DNA from: DATKFM01 sp046154965
GTDB lineage: Bacteria; Pseudomonadota; Alphaproteobacteria; Dongiales; Dongiaceae
Direction: 5' to 3'
Assembly: GCA_046154965.1 (NCBI GenBank)
Contig: JBJXDY010000054.1
Coordinates: forward strand, 1 to 64,000
Length of the DNA: 64,000 nucleotides
Position numbers and translations under genes: made by a program. Shown here piece after piece: positions 1-8,989 of this stretch. The notes beneath the pieces were generated by a model, which saw only the letters and a program-made list of their open reading frames with translations, did no database searches and had not been told where the DNA came from. Positions within the stretch are counted from its first letter, which is position 1; each line of letters starts with the position of its first letter.

Positions 1-393
1 CGCCGGGTCCTCAACGGGCGCTGCGGCGGCGGGCGGCGCCGCGCTCGCAACGGCGGCCTCCGGCGGCGAGGCGGGCTCGGCCTGCTGGAAACCGTCGCCT
101 TCGGCCACCAGCGGCTCCAGTCGCAGCGGCAAGTCCTCGATTCGGATCATCTGCTCGGCCGCCAGCGGCTGCAGCGGCAGATGGCGGCGCGCCAGATCGG
201 CCAGCCGCGACGGATTGGTGAGATAGCTCCAGTCGGCTTGCAGGGCATGGAGCCGCTCGCGCTCCTCGACGATCTGCCGGTTCACCTTGTTCAACTCTTC
301 TTCCAGCGTGGCGACCCGATAGGACACCTGGAACAGGCCGAAGCCGGCCGCAATCGCCAGAACTGCCCAGATCAGAGTGGCGCGGGTGATCAT
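1..393 (-). CDS. ftsL: Cell division protein FtsL, 3' end cut by window edge
   Basis: The 131 visible residues start MITRATLIWAVLAIAAG. One membrane segment lies at about residues 5-22. It is followed by a heptad-rich stretch (LEEELNKVNRQIVEERERL) and the motif NPSRLADLARRHLPL seen in alphaproteobacterial FtsL. A Pro/Ala-rich tail follows and runs out of the window. FtsL is a bitopic inner-membrane protein that pairs with FtsB and FtsQ through its periplasmic coiled coil and helps activate FtsWI at the septum. Its ATG overlaps the rsmH stop codon (ATGA), so the two are translationally coupled. FtsL is poorly conserved; the call rests on position after rsmH plus the membrane/coiled-coil layout. 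Confidence 0.88.
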   Translation of the reverse strand, partial: MITRATLIWAVLAIAAGFGLFQVSYRVATLEEELNKVNRQIVEERERLHALQADWSYLTNPSRLADLARRHLPLQPLAAEQMIRIEDLPLRLEPLVAEGDGFQQAEPASPPEAAVASAAPPAAAAPVEDPA

Positions 394-1361
394 GCGGCTC
401 TCCGATCGCGATCGCCAGAAGGTGCTGCCAGCCGCTCCGCCGCGCGCAGCCGCGCCGAGCGTGCCCGCGGATTGCGCGCGATCTCATCTTCGCCGGCGGT
501 GCGGCCGTTTTGCGGCAGCAAGCGGAACGAGGGCGCGGCATCATTGGCGCTTTCGGGCGGCAGATGGCGGGAGCGGCGGGGCGCTGCACCGGAGCGGTCG
601 CGCAGGAAGTTCTTCACCTGCCGGTCTTCCAGGGAATGGAAGGTGACCACCGCCAGCCGGCCGCCGGTCTTCAGCAGCGCTTCCGCGGCGCGCAGGCCGC
701 GCTCGAGCTCGCCCAGCTCGTCATTCACATGGATACGCAGCGCCTGGAAAGTGCGGGTGGCCGGATCTATGCCGTCGGCGCCGCGGCCGGGATTGGCGCG
801 GCGGATGGTCTGCGCGAGTTCCAATGTCCGGGAGAAGCGCTTGGCTTTGCGCGCTTCGACGATGGCGCGGGCGATGGCGCGGGCGCGCCGCTCCTCGCCG
901 AAACTGAAGATGATGTCCGCCAGCTCGCGCTCGCCGGCATTGTTGACGATGTCGGCGGCGCTCGGGCCGCTGCTCTCCATGCGCATGTCCAGCGGACCGT
1001 CGAAGCGGAAGGAGAATCCGCGCTCGGCCTGATCAATCTGCATGGAGGAGACTCCGATATCGAGGGCGATGCCGTCGGCGCCGGCAACGCCTTCGGAGGC
1101 CAGCAGCGCGCGCATCTCACCGAAGCGGCCCTGCTTCAGATGCAGCCGGCCGGCATAGCTCGCGCTCATGCTTGCGCCGCCGGCGATCGCCTGGGGATCG
1201 CGATCGATCGCCCAGACCGTGCAGTCGGCGCTTTCAAGAATCGCGCGCGAATAGCCGCCCGCGCCGAACGTCCCGTCGATGTAGATACCGCCGGCGCGCG
1301 GCGCCAGCGCTTCGATGACGTCCCGCAGCAGCACAGGCGTGTGAGCGTCGCGCAGGTTCAT
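390..1361 (-). CDS. rsmH: 16S rRNA (cytosine(1402)-N(4))-methyltransferase RsmH (MraW)
   Basis: The 323-residue protein has close to the usual family length. The start HTPVLLRDVIEAL, the SAM-binding loop DGTFGAGGYSRAIL, the acidic AIDRDP motif, the substrate-side LDIGVSSMQ and FDGPLDMRM blocks, and the C-terminal TFQALRIHVNDEL and VVTFHSLEDRQVK are all intact. The enzyme N4-methylates C1402 in the 16S rRNA decoding site. Its start overlaps the mraZ stop (ATGA) and its stop overlaps the ftsL start, the usual tight packing of the division/cell-wall cluster. Confidence 0.97.
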   Translation of the reverse strand: MNLRDAHTPVLLRDVIEALAPRAGGIYIDGTFGAGGYSRAILESADCTVWAIDRDPQAIAGGASMSASYAGRLHLKQGRFGEMRALLASEGVAGADGIALDIGVSSMQIDQAERGFSFRFDGPLDMRMESSGPSAADIVNNAGERELADIIFSFGEERRARAIARAIVEARKAKRFSRTLELAQTIRRANPGRGADGIDPATRTFQALRIHVNDELGELERGLRAAEALLKTGGRLAVVTFHSLEDRQVKNFLRDRSGAAPRRSRHLPPESANDAAPSFRLLPQNGRTAGEDEIARNPRARSARLRAAERLAAPSGDRDRRAA

Positions 1362-1819
1362 TTGCCGCCGTCCTGCCGCAGCTTCAGCGTGCGGCCTTTC
1401 TCCAGCGCCCGCTTGCGCGCTTCGGACTTGTAGGTCTCGAATTTGGCCGGCGACCAGATCTCGAAATTCGAGCCGCGCCCAACGAAAGCCGCGACCTCGC
1501 CGATGCCAGCGTGGGCCGTCAGAGATTCCGGCAGCATGATGCGGCCTTCGCCATCGAAGGCGAGCTGCTTGGCGTCGGAGAACAGCGTCGCCGTTAGGTC
1601 GTCATTCTCATCGGAGAAAAGCTCCCCGTTGTTGAGCTCGCTGCTCAGCCGCTGAAACCAGTCGATCCCCGCGCATTGGATGGCCGGGAACTTCATCGAC
1701 GGGCTGGCGATGACGCCGTGGAAGGACAGCCCCAGCAGCGCCGCGCGAAAGCTGGCGGGAACCGACACGCGCCCCTTGCTGTCGATCTTGTTCACAAAGG
1801 TGTCGAGGAACAGAGCCAT
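1358..1819 (-). CDS. mraZ: Transcriptional regulator MraZ
   Basis: The 153-residue protein begins MALFLDTFVNKIDSKGRVS. It has two SpoVT/AbrB-type swapped-hairpin domains, each marked by the family DxxxR motif: DSKGR near residue 13 and DGEGR near residue 85. MraZ is a ring-forming DNA-binding protein that represses its own operon (mraZ-rsmH-ftsL and beyond). The start at 1819 is chosen because a GGGGAGA ribosome site lies about 12 nt upstream and because homologues begin at this Met; the longer frame upstream is unlike MraZ. Its likely operator lies about 120 bp upstream. Confidence 0.95.
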   Translation of the reverse strand: MALFLDTFVNKIDSKGRVSVPASFRAALLGLSFHGVIASPSMKFPAIQCAGIDWFQRLSSELNNGELFSDENDDLTATLFSDAKQLAFDGEGRIMLPESLTAHAGIGEVAAFVGRGSNFEIWSPAKFETYKSEARKRALEKGRTLKLRQDGGK

Positions 1820-1936
1820 TGGGCGTCCAGCCGTCTCCCCTTTTGAACCGCTCGCCCTGAATCTGTCCGGGTTCAGGGTGGCGGCCTGCCATGCTCCACT
1901 TCCCCTGGCGGCACGGCCGATCGGCGATTTTGCCAA

Positions 1937-1998
1937 TGGGTAGCTGGGATATCATGGGATATTATGGGCGTCAATGGGCTGAAGCAGTAATTCGTGGG
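1937..1998. promoter_or_regulatory. MraZ-box array and likely mraZ promoter
   Basis: TGGG occurs on the plus strand at 1937, 1945, 1955, 1965, 1975 and 1995. The four central copies are exactly 10 bp apart and the last is in phase (20 bp). MraZ proteins of other bacteria bind short TGGG-type direct repeats spaced by one helical turn upstream of mraZ. Here the boxes read on the strand opposite mraZ. A TTGACG hexamer on the minus strand (1969-1974) lies inside the array and could be a -35 element, so bound MraZ would cover the promoter. The -10 is not clear. Confidence 0.65.
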
Positions 1999-2189
1999 AA
2001 GTTTCAGGCAGTTAACAGAGATTTCCCAAATGTTCCCAAGCTCTCGAAAGATCGTCTTACAACTCCATGACAAGACGACAAGAAATGGCCGTGAACGAAT
2101 CGGCAATCGATTTGTTGCTTTTTTGTTCTATCTCGGCGAAGATATAGTATTCTGTCAAAAATGTTTGCCCACATCTGGGGACTATCTTC

Positions 2190-2202
2190 GAACAGAGAAA
2201 GA

Positions 2203-2204
<2 letters not shown>
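2190..2204. promoter_or_regulatory. Candidate alphaproteobacterial LexA (SOS) box
   Basis: The sequence GAAC-AGAGAAA-GAAC fits the direct-repeat GAAC-N7-GAAC (GTTC-N7-GTTC on the other strand) recognised by LexA in Alphaproteobacteria. A TTGACA hexamer on the minus strand at 2153-2158 follows it. The box sits at the 3' end of rnpB and upstream of the mraZ operon. One 8-base match can arise by chance, and no short SOS gene is evident downstream, so this is only a candidate. Confidence 0.25.
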
Positions 2205-2601
<397 letters not shown>

Positions 2602-2606
2602 AGCAT

Positions 2607-2635
2607 CAGGTAGGCACTACCGGCCCCTGCGTCAA
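2607..2635 (-). promoter_or_regulatory. Promoter of rnpB
   Basis: TTGACG (2635-2630) and TACCTG (2612-2607) are separated by 17 bp on the minus strand. They place a start site at about 2601-2600, which is where the P1 helix of RNase P RNA begins. The promoter lies between the end of the amidase gene (2649) and rnpB. Confidence 0.65.
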
Positions 2636-2648
2636 TCGGCGGTTTGGC

Positions 2649-3374
2649 TCAGAGAAACGGCAATTGGGCGATCAGGGCCGCCAGCATGCGCCGCGTGCCG
2701 CCATCGGCCTCGCCGGTGATGCGGCAAGGATGGAAATGGCGTTGAAAGGCGGCCAGCGCCGCCCGGCTGCGGCTGTCGGCCACGCCGGTGACGCCGACGT
2801 CATAGCCGAAGCGGGCGAGCCCCGACTGCACGCCCGCCATGGCGTCGGCGGTTTCGGCGGCGCCGGGATCGGCAAATCCGGTGGCGTCCGGCCACAAGCC
2901 GATGCCCGCCGCCGCCATTCGCCGCCAGTTGAAAAGTTCGCCGGGATCGATTTTGCGCGCCGGGGCCACGTCCGAATGGCCGAGCACGCGATGGGCCGGG
3001 ATGGGATGGCGCTCAAGGATGCCCAGGCAGAGCTCGATCAGCGCCTGCATCTGCGCCTCGGTAAAGGGCCGGTAGCCGAACTGATGGCCGGGATTGTCCA
3101 GCTCGATGCCGATGGAACGGCCGTTGACGTCACCGGCGCCGGCCCAGGAACTCACGCCGGCATGCCAGGCGCGGCGGTCCTCTGGCACCAGCGCATGCAC
3201 CGTGCCGTCGATGGCGATGCAGTAATGGGCGCTGACCCGCGCGGCGGGATCGCGCAGGCGTTCCACTGCCTCAGCGCAGCTGCGCATGTCCGTGTAATGC
3301 AGGAGCAGGATATCGACCGGCATTCCGGCCGGCCGGGCGTCATGATTGGGCGAAGGGCTCTGGCGGATATGCAT
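2649..3374 (-). CDS. N-acetylmuramoyl-L-alanine amidase, AmpD/AmiD-like, with peptidoglycan-binding domain
   Basis: The 241-residue protein carries an Amidase_2 fold. Zinc ligands and catalytic residues are visible: His26 (LLLHYTDM), Glu91 (IGIELDN), His133 and Asp143 (GHSDVAPARKIDPG). Residues about 160-235 look like a C-terminal peptidoglycan-binding three-helix domain (GVQSGLARFGYDV and AALAAFQRHFHP). The enzyme cleaves the bond between muramic acid and L-alanine in muropeptides. No signal peptide is evident, which favours a cytoplasmic recycling role, although the added binding domain is more like AmiD. It lies directly upstream of rnpB on the same strand. Confidence 0.88.
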   Translation of the reverse strand: MHIRQSPSPNHDARPAGMPVDILLLHYTDMRSCAEAVERLRDPAARVSAHYCIAIDGTVHALVPEDRRAWHAGVSSWAGAGDVNGRSIGIELDNPGHQFGYRPFTEAQMQALIELCLGILERHPIPAHRVLGHSDVAPARKIDPGELFNWRRMAAAGIGLWPDATGFADPGAAETADAMAGVQSGLARFGYDVGVTGVADSRSRAALAAFQRHFHPCRITGEADGGTRRMLAALIAQLPFL

Positions 3375-3387
3375 CCGCCCTTATCGC

Positions 3388-4269
3388 CTACAAACCGGCC
3401 TTCGTCGACGGCGCCAGCACTTTCGGCCGCCGGATGGTGATGATGGCGACGCCGAGGATCGTGCCCATGCCGCCCAGCAGCATCGGCCAGGTCAGCCGGT
3501 CGTCGAAGAACACCACCCCCGACAGCACGCCGAACAGCGGCACCAGCAGCGTGAAAGGCATCACCTGGTTGACGCTGTAGCGCCGCATGCAACTGTACCA
3601 GACACCATAGCCGAATACAGTGACCAGCAGCGCCTGATAGGCGATCCAGGCGGCCAGTTGCCAGCCGCCGGCGATGATTGCAGCAAACTGATCCTTCTCG
3701 GTAAGGGCGGAGAGCAGCGCCGTCTGCGGCACGGCCATGAGCGCGATCCAGCCATTGAGCGGCCAGACGCCCACATCTTCGCCCAGCTTCTTGATCTGGA
3801 TATTGGCAAAAGCCCAGACGCAGGCGGCGGCCACCACAAGCAGCAGCGGCACGAGGTTGCCGCCGAGCCTTGGCTCACCGGCGATCAGCACCACGCCGGC
3901 GAAGGCGATCGCCATGCCGGTCAGCCGCCGCCAACCCAGCTTGTCGCCGAAGAAATAGGCGGCGAGCAGCGCCGCGAACGGCACCTGCAGCTGGATGGCT
4001 ATGGAGGCGGTGGAGATGTCGAGGCCGACCAGGCCGCTGAACATCAGGCTGAAATGCACGACGCCGAGCACCACAGACAGCAGCAGGAGATCGATCCAGC
4101 GCGGCGGCGGCCAGCGCAGGAATGGCAGCAGCACGATCGCCACCGCGGCAAAGCGCAGAGAGACGAAGGCGATCGGCGGCATCATGGTCACGCCGGCCTT
4201 GGCGACGGCGAAGTTGACGCCCCAGACCAGAGCGACAACGACCAGGCCGATCAGGTCGCGGAGTTTCAT
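3388..4269 (-). CDS. EamA/DMT-superfamily permease
   Basis: The 293-residue hydrophobic protein begins MKLRDLIGLVVVALVWG. It has about ten predicted membrane segments in two EamA repeats; the first opens with WGVNFAVAKAG and the second with WAFANIQIKKLG. The family exports amino acids or other metabolites, or drugs, across the inner membrane; the substrate cannot be read from sequence. The start at 4269 gives the normal family length, and the longer frame adds a non-membrane leader not seen in relatives. It ends 13 bp from the amidase gene and may be co-transcribed with it. Confidence 0.85.
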   Translation of the reverse strand: MKLRDLIGLVVVALVWGVNFAVAKAGVTMMPPIAFVSLRFAAVAIVLLPFLRWPPPRWIDLLLLSVVLGVVHFSLMFSGLVGLDISTASIAIQLQVPFAALLAAYFFGDKLGWRRLTGMAIAFAGVVLIAGEPRLGGNLVPLLLVVAAACVWAFANIQIKKLGEDVGVWPLNGWIALMAVPQTALLSALTEKDQFAAIIAGGWQLAAWIAYQALLVTVFGYGVWYSCMRRYSVNQVMPFTLLVPLFGVLSGVVFFDDRLTWPMLLGGMGTILGVAIITIRRPKVLAPSTKAGL

Positions 4270-4403
4270 GAGAACGGGCGGTATTCCCTGGGGATCTACA
4301 ACGAGGGCGGGCGCGGCGGAGTGTTGCCCGCCGAGCGCCTGCAAAACCAGCGGTAAAAACGCATGGCGGCCTTCCGGGATTGCCGGGCTGGCCGCGCCTT
4401 CAT

Positions 4404-5177
4404 TCAGGTGATTCCGCGCTCCCGCGCCACGCGCTCATAGGCGCTGTTGATCGCCGCCAGCTTGTCGGTGGCGACATCGACGAATTCCTTCGGCATGCCC
4501 TTGGCGATCAGTCGGTCGGGATGATTGTCGCGCACCAGCTTGCGGTAGGCTGCTTTGATCTCGGCATTCGCGGCATCATGGGCGACGCCCAGCACGACGA
4601 AGGGGTCGCTCTTGTCCGCCCCCAGATGGCTGGCGCGGATGCGGGCGAACTTCGCGGCGTCGAAGCCGAAGATCGTCGCCACCGAGCGCAGGTACTCGAT
4701 CTCCTCGTCGATCACTTGCCCATCGGCCTTGGCGATGTGGAACAGGCCGTCGAGCAGTTCCTCCAGTACTGTCGGCTGGCGCTTGAACATGCCGGCAATC
4801 TGCTCCGCATAGGCCTCGTAGCCCAGCGAGGATTTGCGCGCCTGGTCGAAGATGCGGCCGACATTCTGCATTTCATCCTGCGGTACATGGAACACTTGCT
4901 TGAAGGCATCCACCTCGTCCCGAGTCACAATGCCGTCGGCCTTGGCCATTTTGGCGCCGAGCGCGATGGCGGCGACGGTGAAGGCGATCTGCCGCGTCGC
5001 CAGACGCTGATCGCCGGACTGCGCCGGCAATTCGTCGCCGGTGGCCGATTTCGTCTTCTTTTTCTTTCGCCAGCGGCCGACAGCATGGCCCGCGGCCGCG
5101 CCCAGCAGCGCGCCCAGCGGGCCGCCGAGAGCGATGAGGCCGGCCGTGCTGCCGAGGATGATGCCGAAAATGCTCAT
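4404..5177 (-). CDS. TerB-domain and J-domain co-chaperone (DjlA-like)
   Basis: The 257-residue protein has an N-terminal Gly/Ala-rich hydrophobic segment (about residues 3-32) followed by a Lys-rich stop (RKKKKTK). A TerB-like helical domain covers about residues 60-180. A C-terminal J domain carries the HPD motif (VRDNHPDRL), which stimulates DnaK ATPase activity. This order (membrane segment, TerB, J) is that of DjlA, a membrane-anchored DnaK partner linked to envelope stress. It is monocistronic or reads toward the EamA permease across a 134-bp gap. Confidence 0.88.
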   Translation of the reverse strand: MSIFGIILGSTAGLIALGGPLGALLGAAAGHAVGRWRKKKKTKSATGDELPAQSGDQRLATRQIAFTVAAIALGAKMAKADGIVTRDEVDAFKQVFHVPQDEMQNVGRIFDQARKSSLGYEAYAEQIAGMFKRQPTVLEELLDGLFHIAKADGQVIDEEIEYLRSVATIFGFDAAKFARIRASHLGADKSDPFVVLGVAHDAANAEIKAAYRKLVRDNHPDRLIAKGMPKEFVDVATDKLAAINSAYERVARERGIT

Positions 5178-5267
5178 GAATCATTCAGGTGAATTTCAAT
5201 GAATCCATTGTCATGTCGCAAGCGCCGTCATGTCCAGACAAACAGGTAAGGCCGGCGGCGTATTTCG

Positions 5268-6395
5268 TCAGGCGACAAGGAACTTTTGCAGGGCGGCGTC
5301 GCTCAAGGTGACGCCGGGACCGGGCGCCGATGGCACGGAAACCATGCCGTCCTTGCCGATGGCGAAGGATTCGCTGGTCGATTCCCAGCGCAGCGGCGAG
5401 TCGCTGGTGGAGTATTCGAGCGGCCCATCATCTTCGTGCTGTGCCAGAAGAGCCGGATTGGCGGCGATCAGGATATTGGTCTTGCAGCCATGGGCACGAG
5501 CCGCCTGCCGCGCGCCTTGGCCATCTGCGCAATGCGCTACACCTCCGTGAAGCCGCCGGCCATGCTGATATCGGGTTGAGCGATGTCGATCTCGCCGAGA
5601 TCGAACATCTGCTCATGCTCGAACCGTGTGGTGCAGCCGAGTTCGCCGCCGCCGATGGGAATGCCGAAACCCTGGAAACGGCGATGGCCGTGGATATTGT
5701 CGACCGGCAGCGGCGCCTCGACCCAGGCAAAGTCGAACGCGAGAAAGGTCGGCATCAGCGGCAGGCCCTGTTCGGGGGTGGTGATGGCGCCGGCCGGAAC
5801 CACCATCAGGCGGATCGACGGATCCACATGTTCGCGCGCGGCGCGGATCAGCGACTCCGTGAGTCTGAGATCGCTGCGCGAGAACGGATCGGCGGCGATC
5901 TTGATCGCCCGCAGGCCCATCTTCAATCTGCGGTCGATGTTGCGCTTGACGCCATCGGGCGATGCGCCCAGGGGATAGTCGTGCCGTAGGCCTGGAGTCT
6001 GTCGCGTCTCTTGCGCCCGAGCACTTCGCAAGCGGCTTGCTCTGCGTCTTGGCGCCGATGTCCCACAGCGCCATGCCGATGCCGCTGATGGCGTGGATCA
6101 CCACGCCGCGCCGGCCGTGATAGTCGGACGCCTCGTACATGAGATGCCACAAAGATTCGACGTCGGTCGGGTCCTGGCCGATCAGCACATGCTTCAGCCC
6201 GATGGCGTGGGTGTGCGACCTCGGCGCCTCGATGACGGCACGCACGATCGACGGCACGGAATCCACCTCCGCGATGCCGGTGATGGCGTCATCGGTGTGG
6301 ACGCGGATGACGCAATCGTCGCGCGAGCCGTCAAAGCTGTCGCCGCGCCAGCCGGGGACCCGCAATTCGATGACGTCGATGCCCGTGATCTTCAA
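5268..6395 (-). pseudogene. Mandelate racemase/muconate lactonizing enzyme family gene, inactivated
   Basis: Reading on the minus strand, the protein can be followed in pieces. It starts MKITGIDVIELRVPGWRG in one frame until about 6040, continues as LGRKRRDRLQAYGTTIPW in a second, then as KRNIDRRLKMGLRAIKIAAD to GGFTEV in a third. There it meets an in-frame TAG near 5538. After a few more codons another shift leads into HGCKTNILIAAN and an ending at 5268. That makes at least three frameshifts and one nonsense codon over about 376 codons. Enolase-superfamily residues can still be seen in the pieces (Glu in VEAPLP, Glu in GGELGC, QPDIS, the dyad His in HGCKTN). The intact neighbour at 6438 is a divergent paralogue. 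Confidence 0.9.
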
Positions 6396-6437
6396 TTGCC
6401 GCCGCTCTCGTCGGCGCCTACAGATTTCATCGGCCGG

Positions 6438-7598
6438 TCAATCGCAGCGAAGGCGATCGACCAGATCTTCATTGAGATCGAATCCCAGGCCCGGCCGCGT
6501 CGGCAACTCGATGTAACCGTCAACAATCTTCGGCTCCGGACTGGTCAGCTGGCCGCGCAAAATGGATGGAAACACCAGCGGCGACAGGAACTCAAACATC
6601 GGCGTCGCCGCACAGGCGGCGTGAAAATGCATGCCTGCATGAACAAGGATGCCGGTCTTCCAAGCGTGGGGGATGACCTGCACCCCGTGCAAGTCGCAGT
6701 AGTCGGCGATGCGGCGAATCTCGGTGAGCCCGCCGCAGCGGCTGATGTCCGGCTGCACCACCGCGACCTTGCCCTGCTCGACCCATTCGCGGATCTCCCA
6801 GCGCGTCGCCGAGAACTCGGCGCCGCAGACGCGGATCGGGCTTGCCTGCGACAGGCGCGCATGACCCGCGAGATCGTCATGCTGCAGCGTCGCCTCGGCA
6901 AAGTAGATGTTGCAGTCGGCGATGCGATCCAGCACCCGCTTCGCGTCGTGCCAGTTGTGCCAGCGATAACCGAAATCGATGGCCATGGTGATCCCGTCGC
7001 CGAGCATGCGGCGGCCTTCCTTGATCAAATCGACCAGCTCCGCGTCGGTGACCAGATCAAAGAACACGACCTCCATCTTGACGGCGCGAAATCCGGCGGC
7101 GAGCGCTTTGCCGAATTGCTGCTCGGTGATCCGCATCAATTCCCCGATCGGCCGGCCCTGGGGCAGTCCCGGATAGATTGTGCAGTAAGCGCGCAGCTTG
7201 TCGCGCCTTGCGCCGCCCAGCAGCTTGTAGACCGGCAGCCCTAGCTGCTTGCCGGCAAGATCGTGCAGTGCGAGGTCGATGGCGGAAAGGGCGTGAATGC
7301 CGAGACCGCGCCGGCCATAGTAGATCGTTCCTTCGTACAGGCGCTGCCACAGCGCGCCGGTCTCGACAGGATCGGCGCCGACGAGCATCTGCGCCATGCC
7401 CTGGCTCCACAGATCCGCCGAATCCGTCTCGATGATGGCCTTGATGACCGACGGCGGCGCGTCGCTCTCGCCGATGCCGAAGCGCCCCTCCTCGTCCGTG
7501 ATGCGGACGATCACCGTTTCCCTCGTGCCGTCCAATTCGGCGGCGTCCTGAGCTCCGATTGCCAGCGGGATTGCTTCGACGGATTTAATCTTGCTCAT
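6438..7598 (-). CDS. Mandelate racemase/muconate lactonizing enzyme family protein (acid-sugar dehydratase-like)
   Basis: The 386-residue protein begins MSKIKSVEAIPLAIG. It is a typical two-domain enolase-superfamily enzyme that abstracts a proton alpha to a carboxylate with Mg2+. Visible residues are the barrel motif AVKMEV where the family usually has KxK, metal ligands in MAIDFGYRW, FAEATLQ and CGAEFSA, and the Asp/His dyad QPDIS and VIPHAWK that marks the mandelate racemase subgroup. The second Lys of KxK is replaced by Glu (KME), so the reaction probably relies on the His-Asp dyad. The substrate is unknown, perhaps a sugar acid. It is divergent from the importer at 7743. Confidence 0.87.
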   Translation of the reverse strand: MSKIKSVEAIPLAIGAQDAAELDGTRETVIVRITDEEGRFGIGESDAPPSVIKAIIETDSADLWSQGMAQMLVGADPVETGALWQRLYEGTIYYGRRGLGIHALSAIDLALHDLAGKQLGLPVYKLLGGARRDKLRAYCTIYPGLPQGRPIGELMRITEQQFGKALAAGFRAVKMEVVFFDLVTDAELVDLIKEGRRMLGDGITMAIDFGYRWHNWHDAKRVLDRIADCNIYFAEATLQHDDLAGHARLSQASPIRVCGAEFSATRWEIREWVEQGKVAVVQPDISRCGGLTEIRRIADYCDLHGVQVIPHAWKTGILVHAGMHFHAACAATPMFEFLSPLVFPSILRGQLTSPEPKIVDGYIELPTRPGLGFDLNEDLVDRLRCD

Positions 7599-7742
7599 GG
7601 GTCCGGCGCTCGCTATGCGGCCGTTTTGCGGGCCGCCGCCTTGACTCCGCGCAGATGCCGACCCTAACGTCAACTGTGACCAAATGCATAACGCGGACCG
7701 CCAGCGAATGGCCCAGAACGCGAGACAAAAGGGAGGATAACA

Positions 7743-8882
7743 ATGTCTATGTCAAAATCAGCGGCGGAGCTCATCGCCAAGGCGCCATGGCTGTCGCGCC
7801 GCAGTTTCGCCAGGGGGTTGACCGGCGCCGGCCTGGTTGCGGCGGCCGGGTTGCCGGCGCGCCGGGCGGAAGCGAAGACGACGGTTACCTGGATGGGTTG
7901 GCAGGGCTACGAGACGCCGATCACGTCAGGCACATTCCTCGCCGACAACGACATCGACTTCCAGCCGACCTTCATCGGCTCGAATGAAGAGATCATCACC
8001 AAGCTGCAGGCCGGCGGCATCGGCAACACCGACCTGATCACCATGTATTTCGGCTATCTGCCTTTGATGGCCGAAGGCGGTCTGCTCGAGCCGGTGGATG
8101 GGACGCGTATCAGTGCCTTCGCCGATCTCATTCCGCAATTCACCGCGCAGGATGCCATCAAGCATGACGGCAATCTCATGGGCGTGCCCTGGAACTGGGG
8201 CTCGCTGCCGATCATGTACGATCCGTCTGTCGTGACCGCGCCGCCCGCATCCTGGTTCGATGTGATGAAGCCCGAATACAAGGGCAAGGTGGCGATGGTC
8301 GACGATCCCCTGGGCAATCTGCTGGTCTGGGGCCGTCCTGTCACCGGCGCGGAGCAGGGCACGCTGCTCTCGAAGGAGCAGCTCGCCAAGGTCATCGACT
8401 TCCTGATCGAGGTGAAGACCAAGCAGGCGCGGGCGTTCTTTGCCAGCTATGGCGACATGGCCGATGCTTTTGCCCGCAACGAAGTGGTCATCACTACCAT
8501 CGGCTGGGAGGCAGTGGCGGTGTGGGCGAAGGGCAAAGGCAAGACCATCAGCTATTCGATCCCGCAGGAAGGCACGGGCATGTTCATGGACTGCCTCTGC
8601 ATCCCCAAGGATTGCCCGCATCCCGATCTGGTCTATGGCATGATCAATCACATCCTGTCGCCGGGACCGCAGACCCAATTTGCGACTGAGCAAAGCGCCG
8701 GCATCACCAACCTGAAAGCTGTGCCAGCGCTGCCCGAAGAGCTGCGCACCGGCTACAACTACGGGGACATCGACGGGTTCATGAAACTCGCCCGCCTGTT
8801 TCCGGTGCCGCCGACCGCGGAAGGCCAATACGCCACCTACGACGACTTCCTCGAGGAGTATGAGCGGCTGAAGCGCGCGTGA
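7743..8882 (+). CDS. ABC transporter substrate-binding protein, PotD/PotF-like, Tat-exported
   Basis: The 379-residue protein carries a twin-arginine signal (Arg19-Arg20 in LSRRSFARGL), a hydrophobic stretch and a likely cleavage near residue 44 (RRAEA). The mature part follows the spermidine/putrescine-type binding fold (VTWMGWQGYETP, DLITMYFGYLP, GVPWNWGSLPIMYD). It delivers a small organic cation or carboxylate to the permeases at 8990 and 9823. A GGGAGG ribosome site precedes the ATG. A 107-bp gap follows before the first permease. The ligand is not predictable from sequence; context (mandelate racemase-family enzyme, SDR) suggests a catabolic substrate. Confidence 0.88.
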   Translation: MSMSKSAAELIAKAPWLSRRSFARGLTGAGLVAAAGLPARRAEAKTTVTWMGWQGYETPITSGTFLADNDIDFQPTFIGSNEEIITKLQAGGIGNTDLITMYFGYLPLMAEGGLLEPVDGTRISAFADLIPQFTAQDAIKHDGNLMGVPWNWGSLPIMYDPSVVTAPPASWFDVMKPEYKGKVAMVDDPLGNLLVWGRPVTGAEQGTLLSKEQLAKVIDFLIEVKTKQARAFFASYGDMADAFARNEVVITTIGWEAVAVWAKGKGKTISYSIPQEGTGMFMDCLCIPKDCPHPDLVYGMINHILSPGPQTQFATEQSAGITNLKAVPALPEELRTGYNYGDIDGFMKLARLFPVPPTAEGQYATYDDFLEEYERLKRA

Positions 8883-8989
8883 CCTCCCGCCGGTAGTGCC
8901 GCGTTGATCGCAATCGCCGACAGCAGCGAAACCAAGGGCGCATCGGGCAAACCGGTGCGCCTTTCTCGCGAGGTTGAGGGTTCGCTCCC

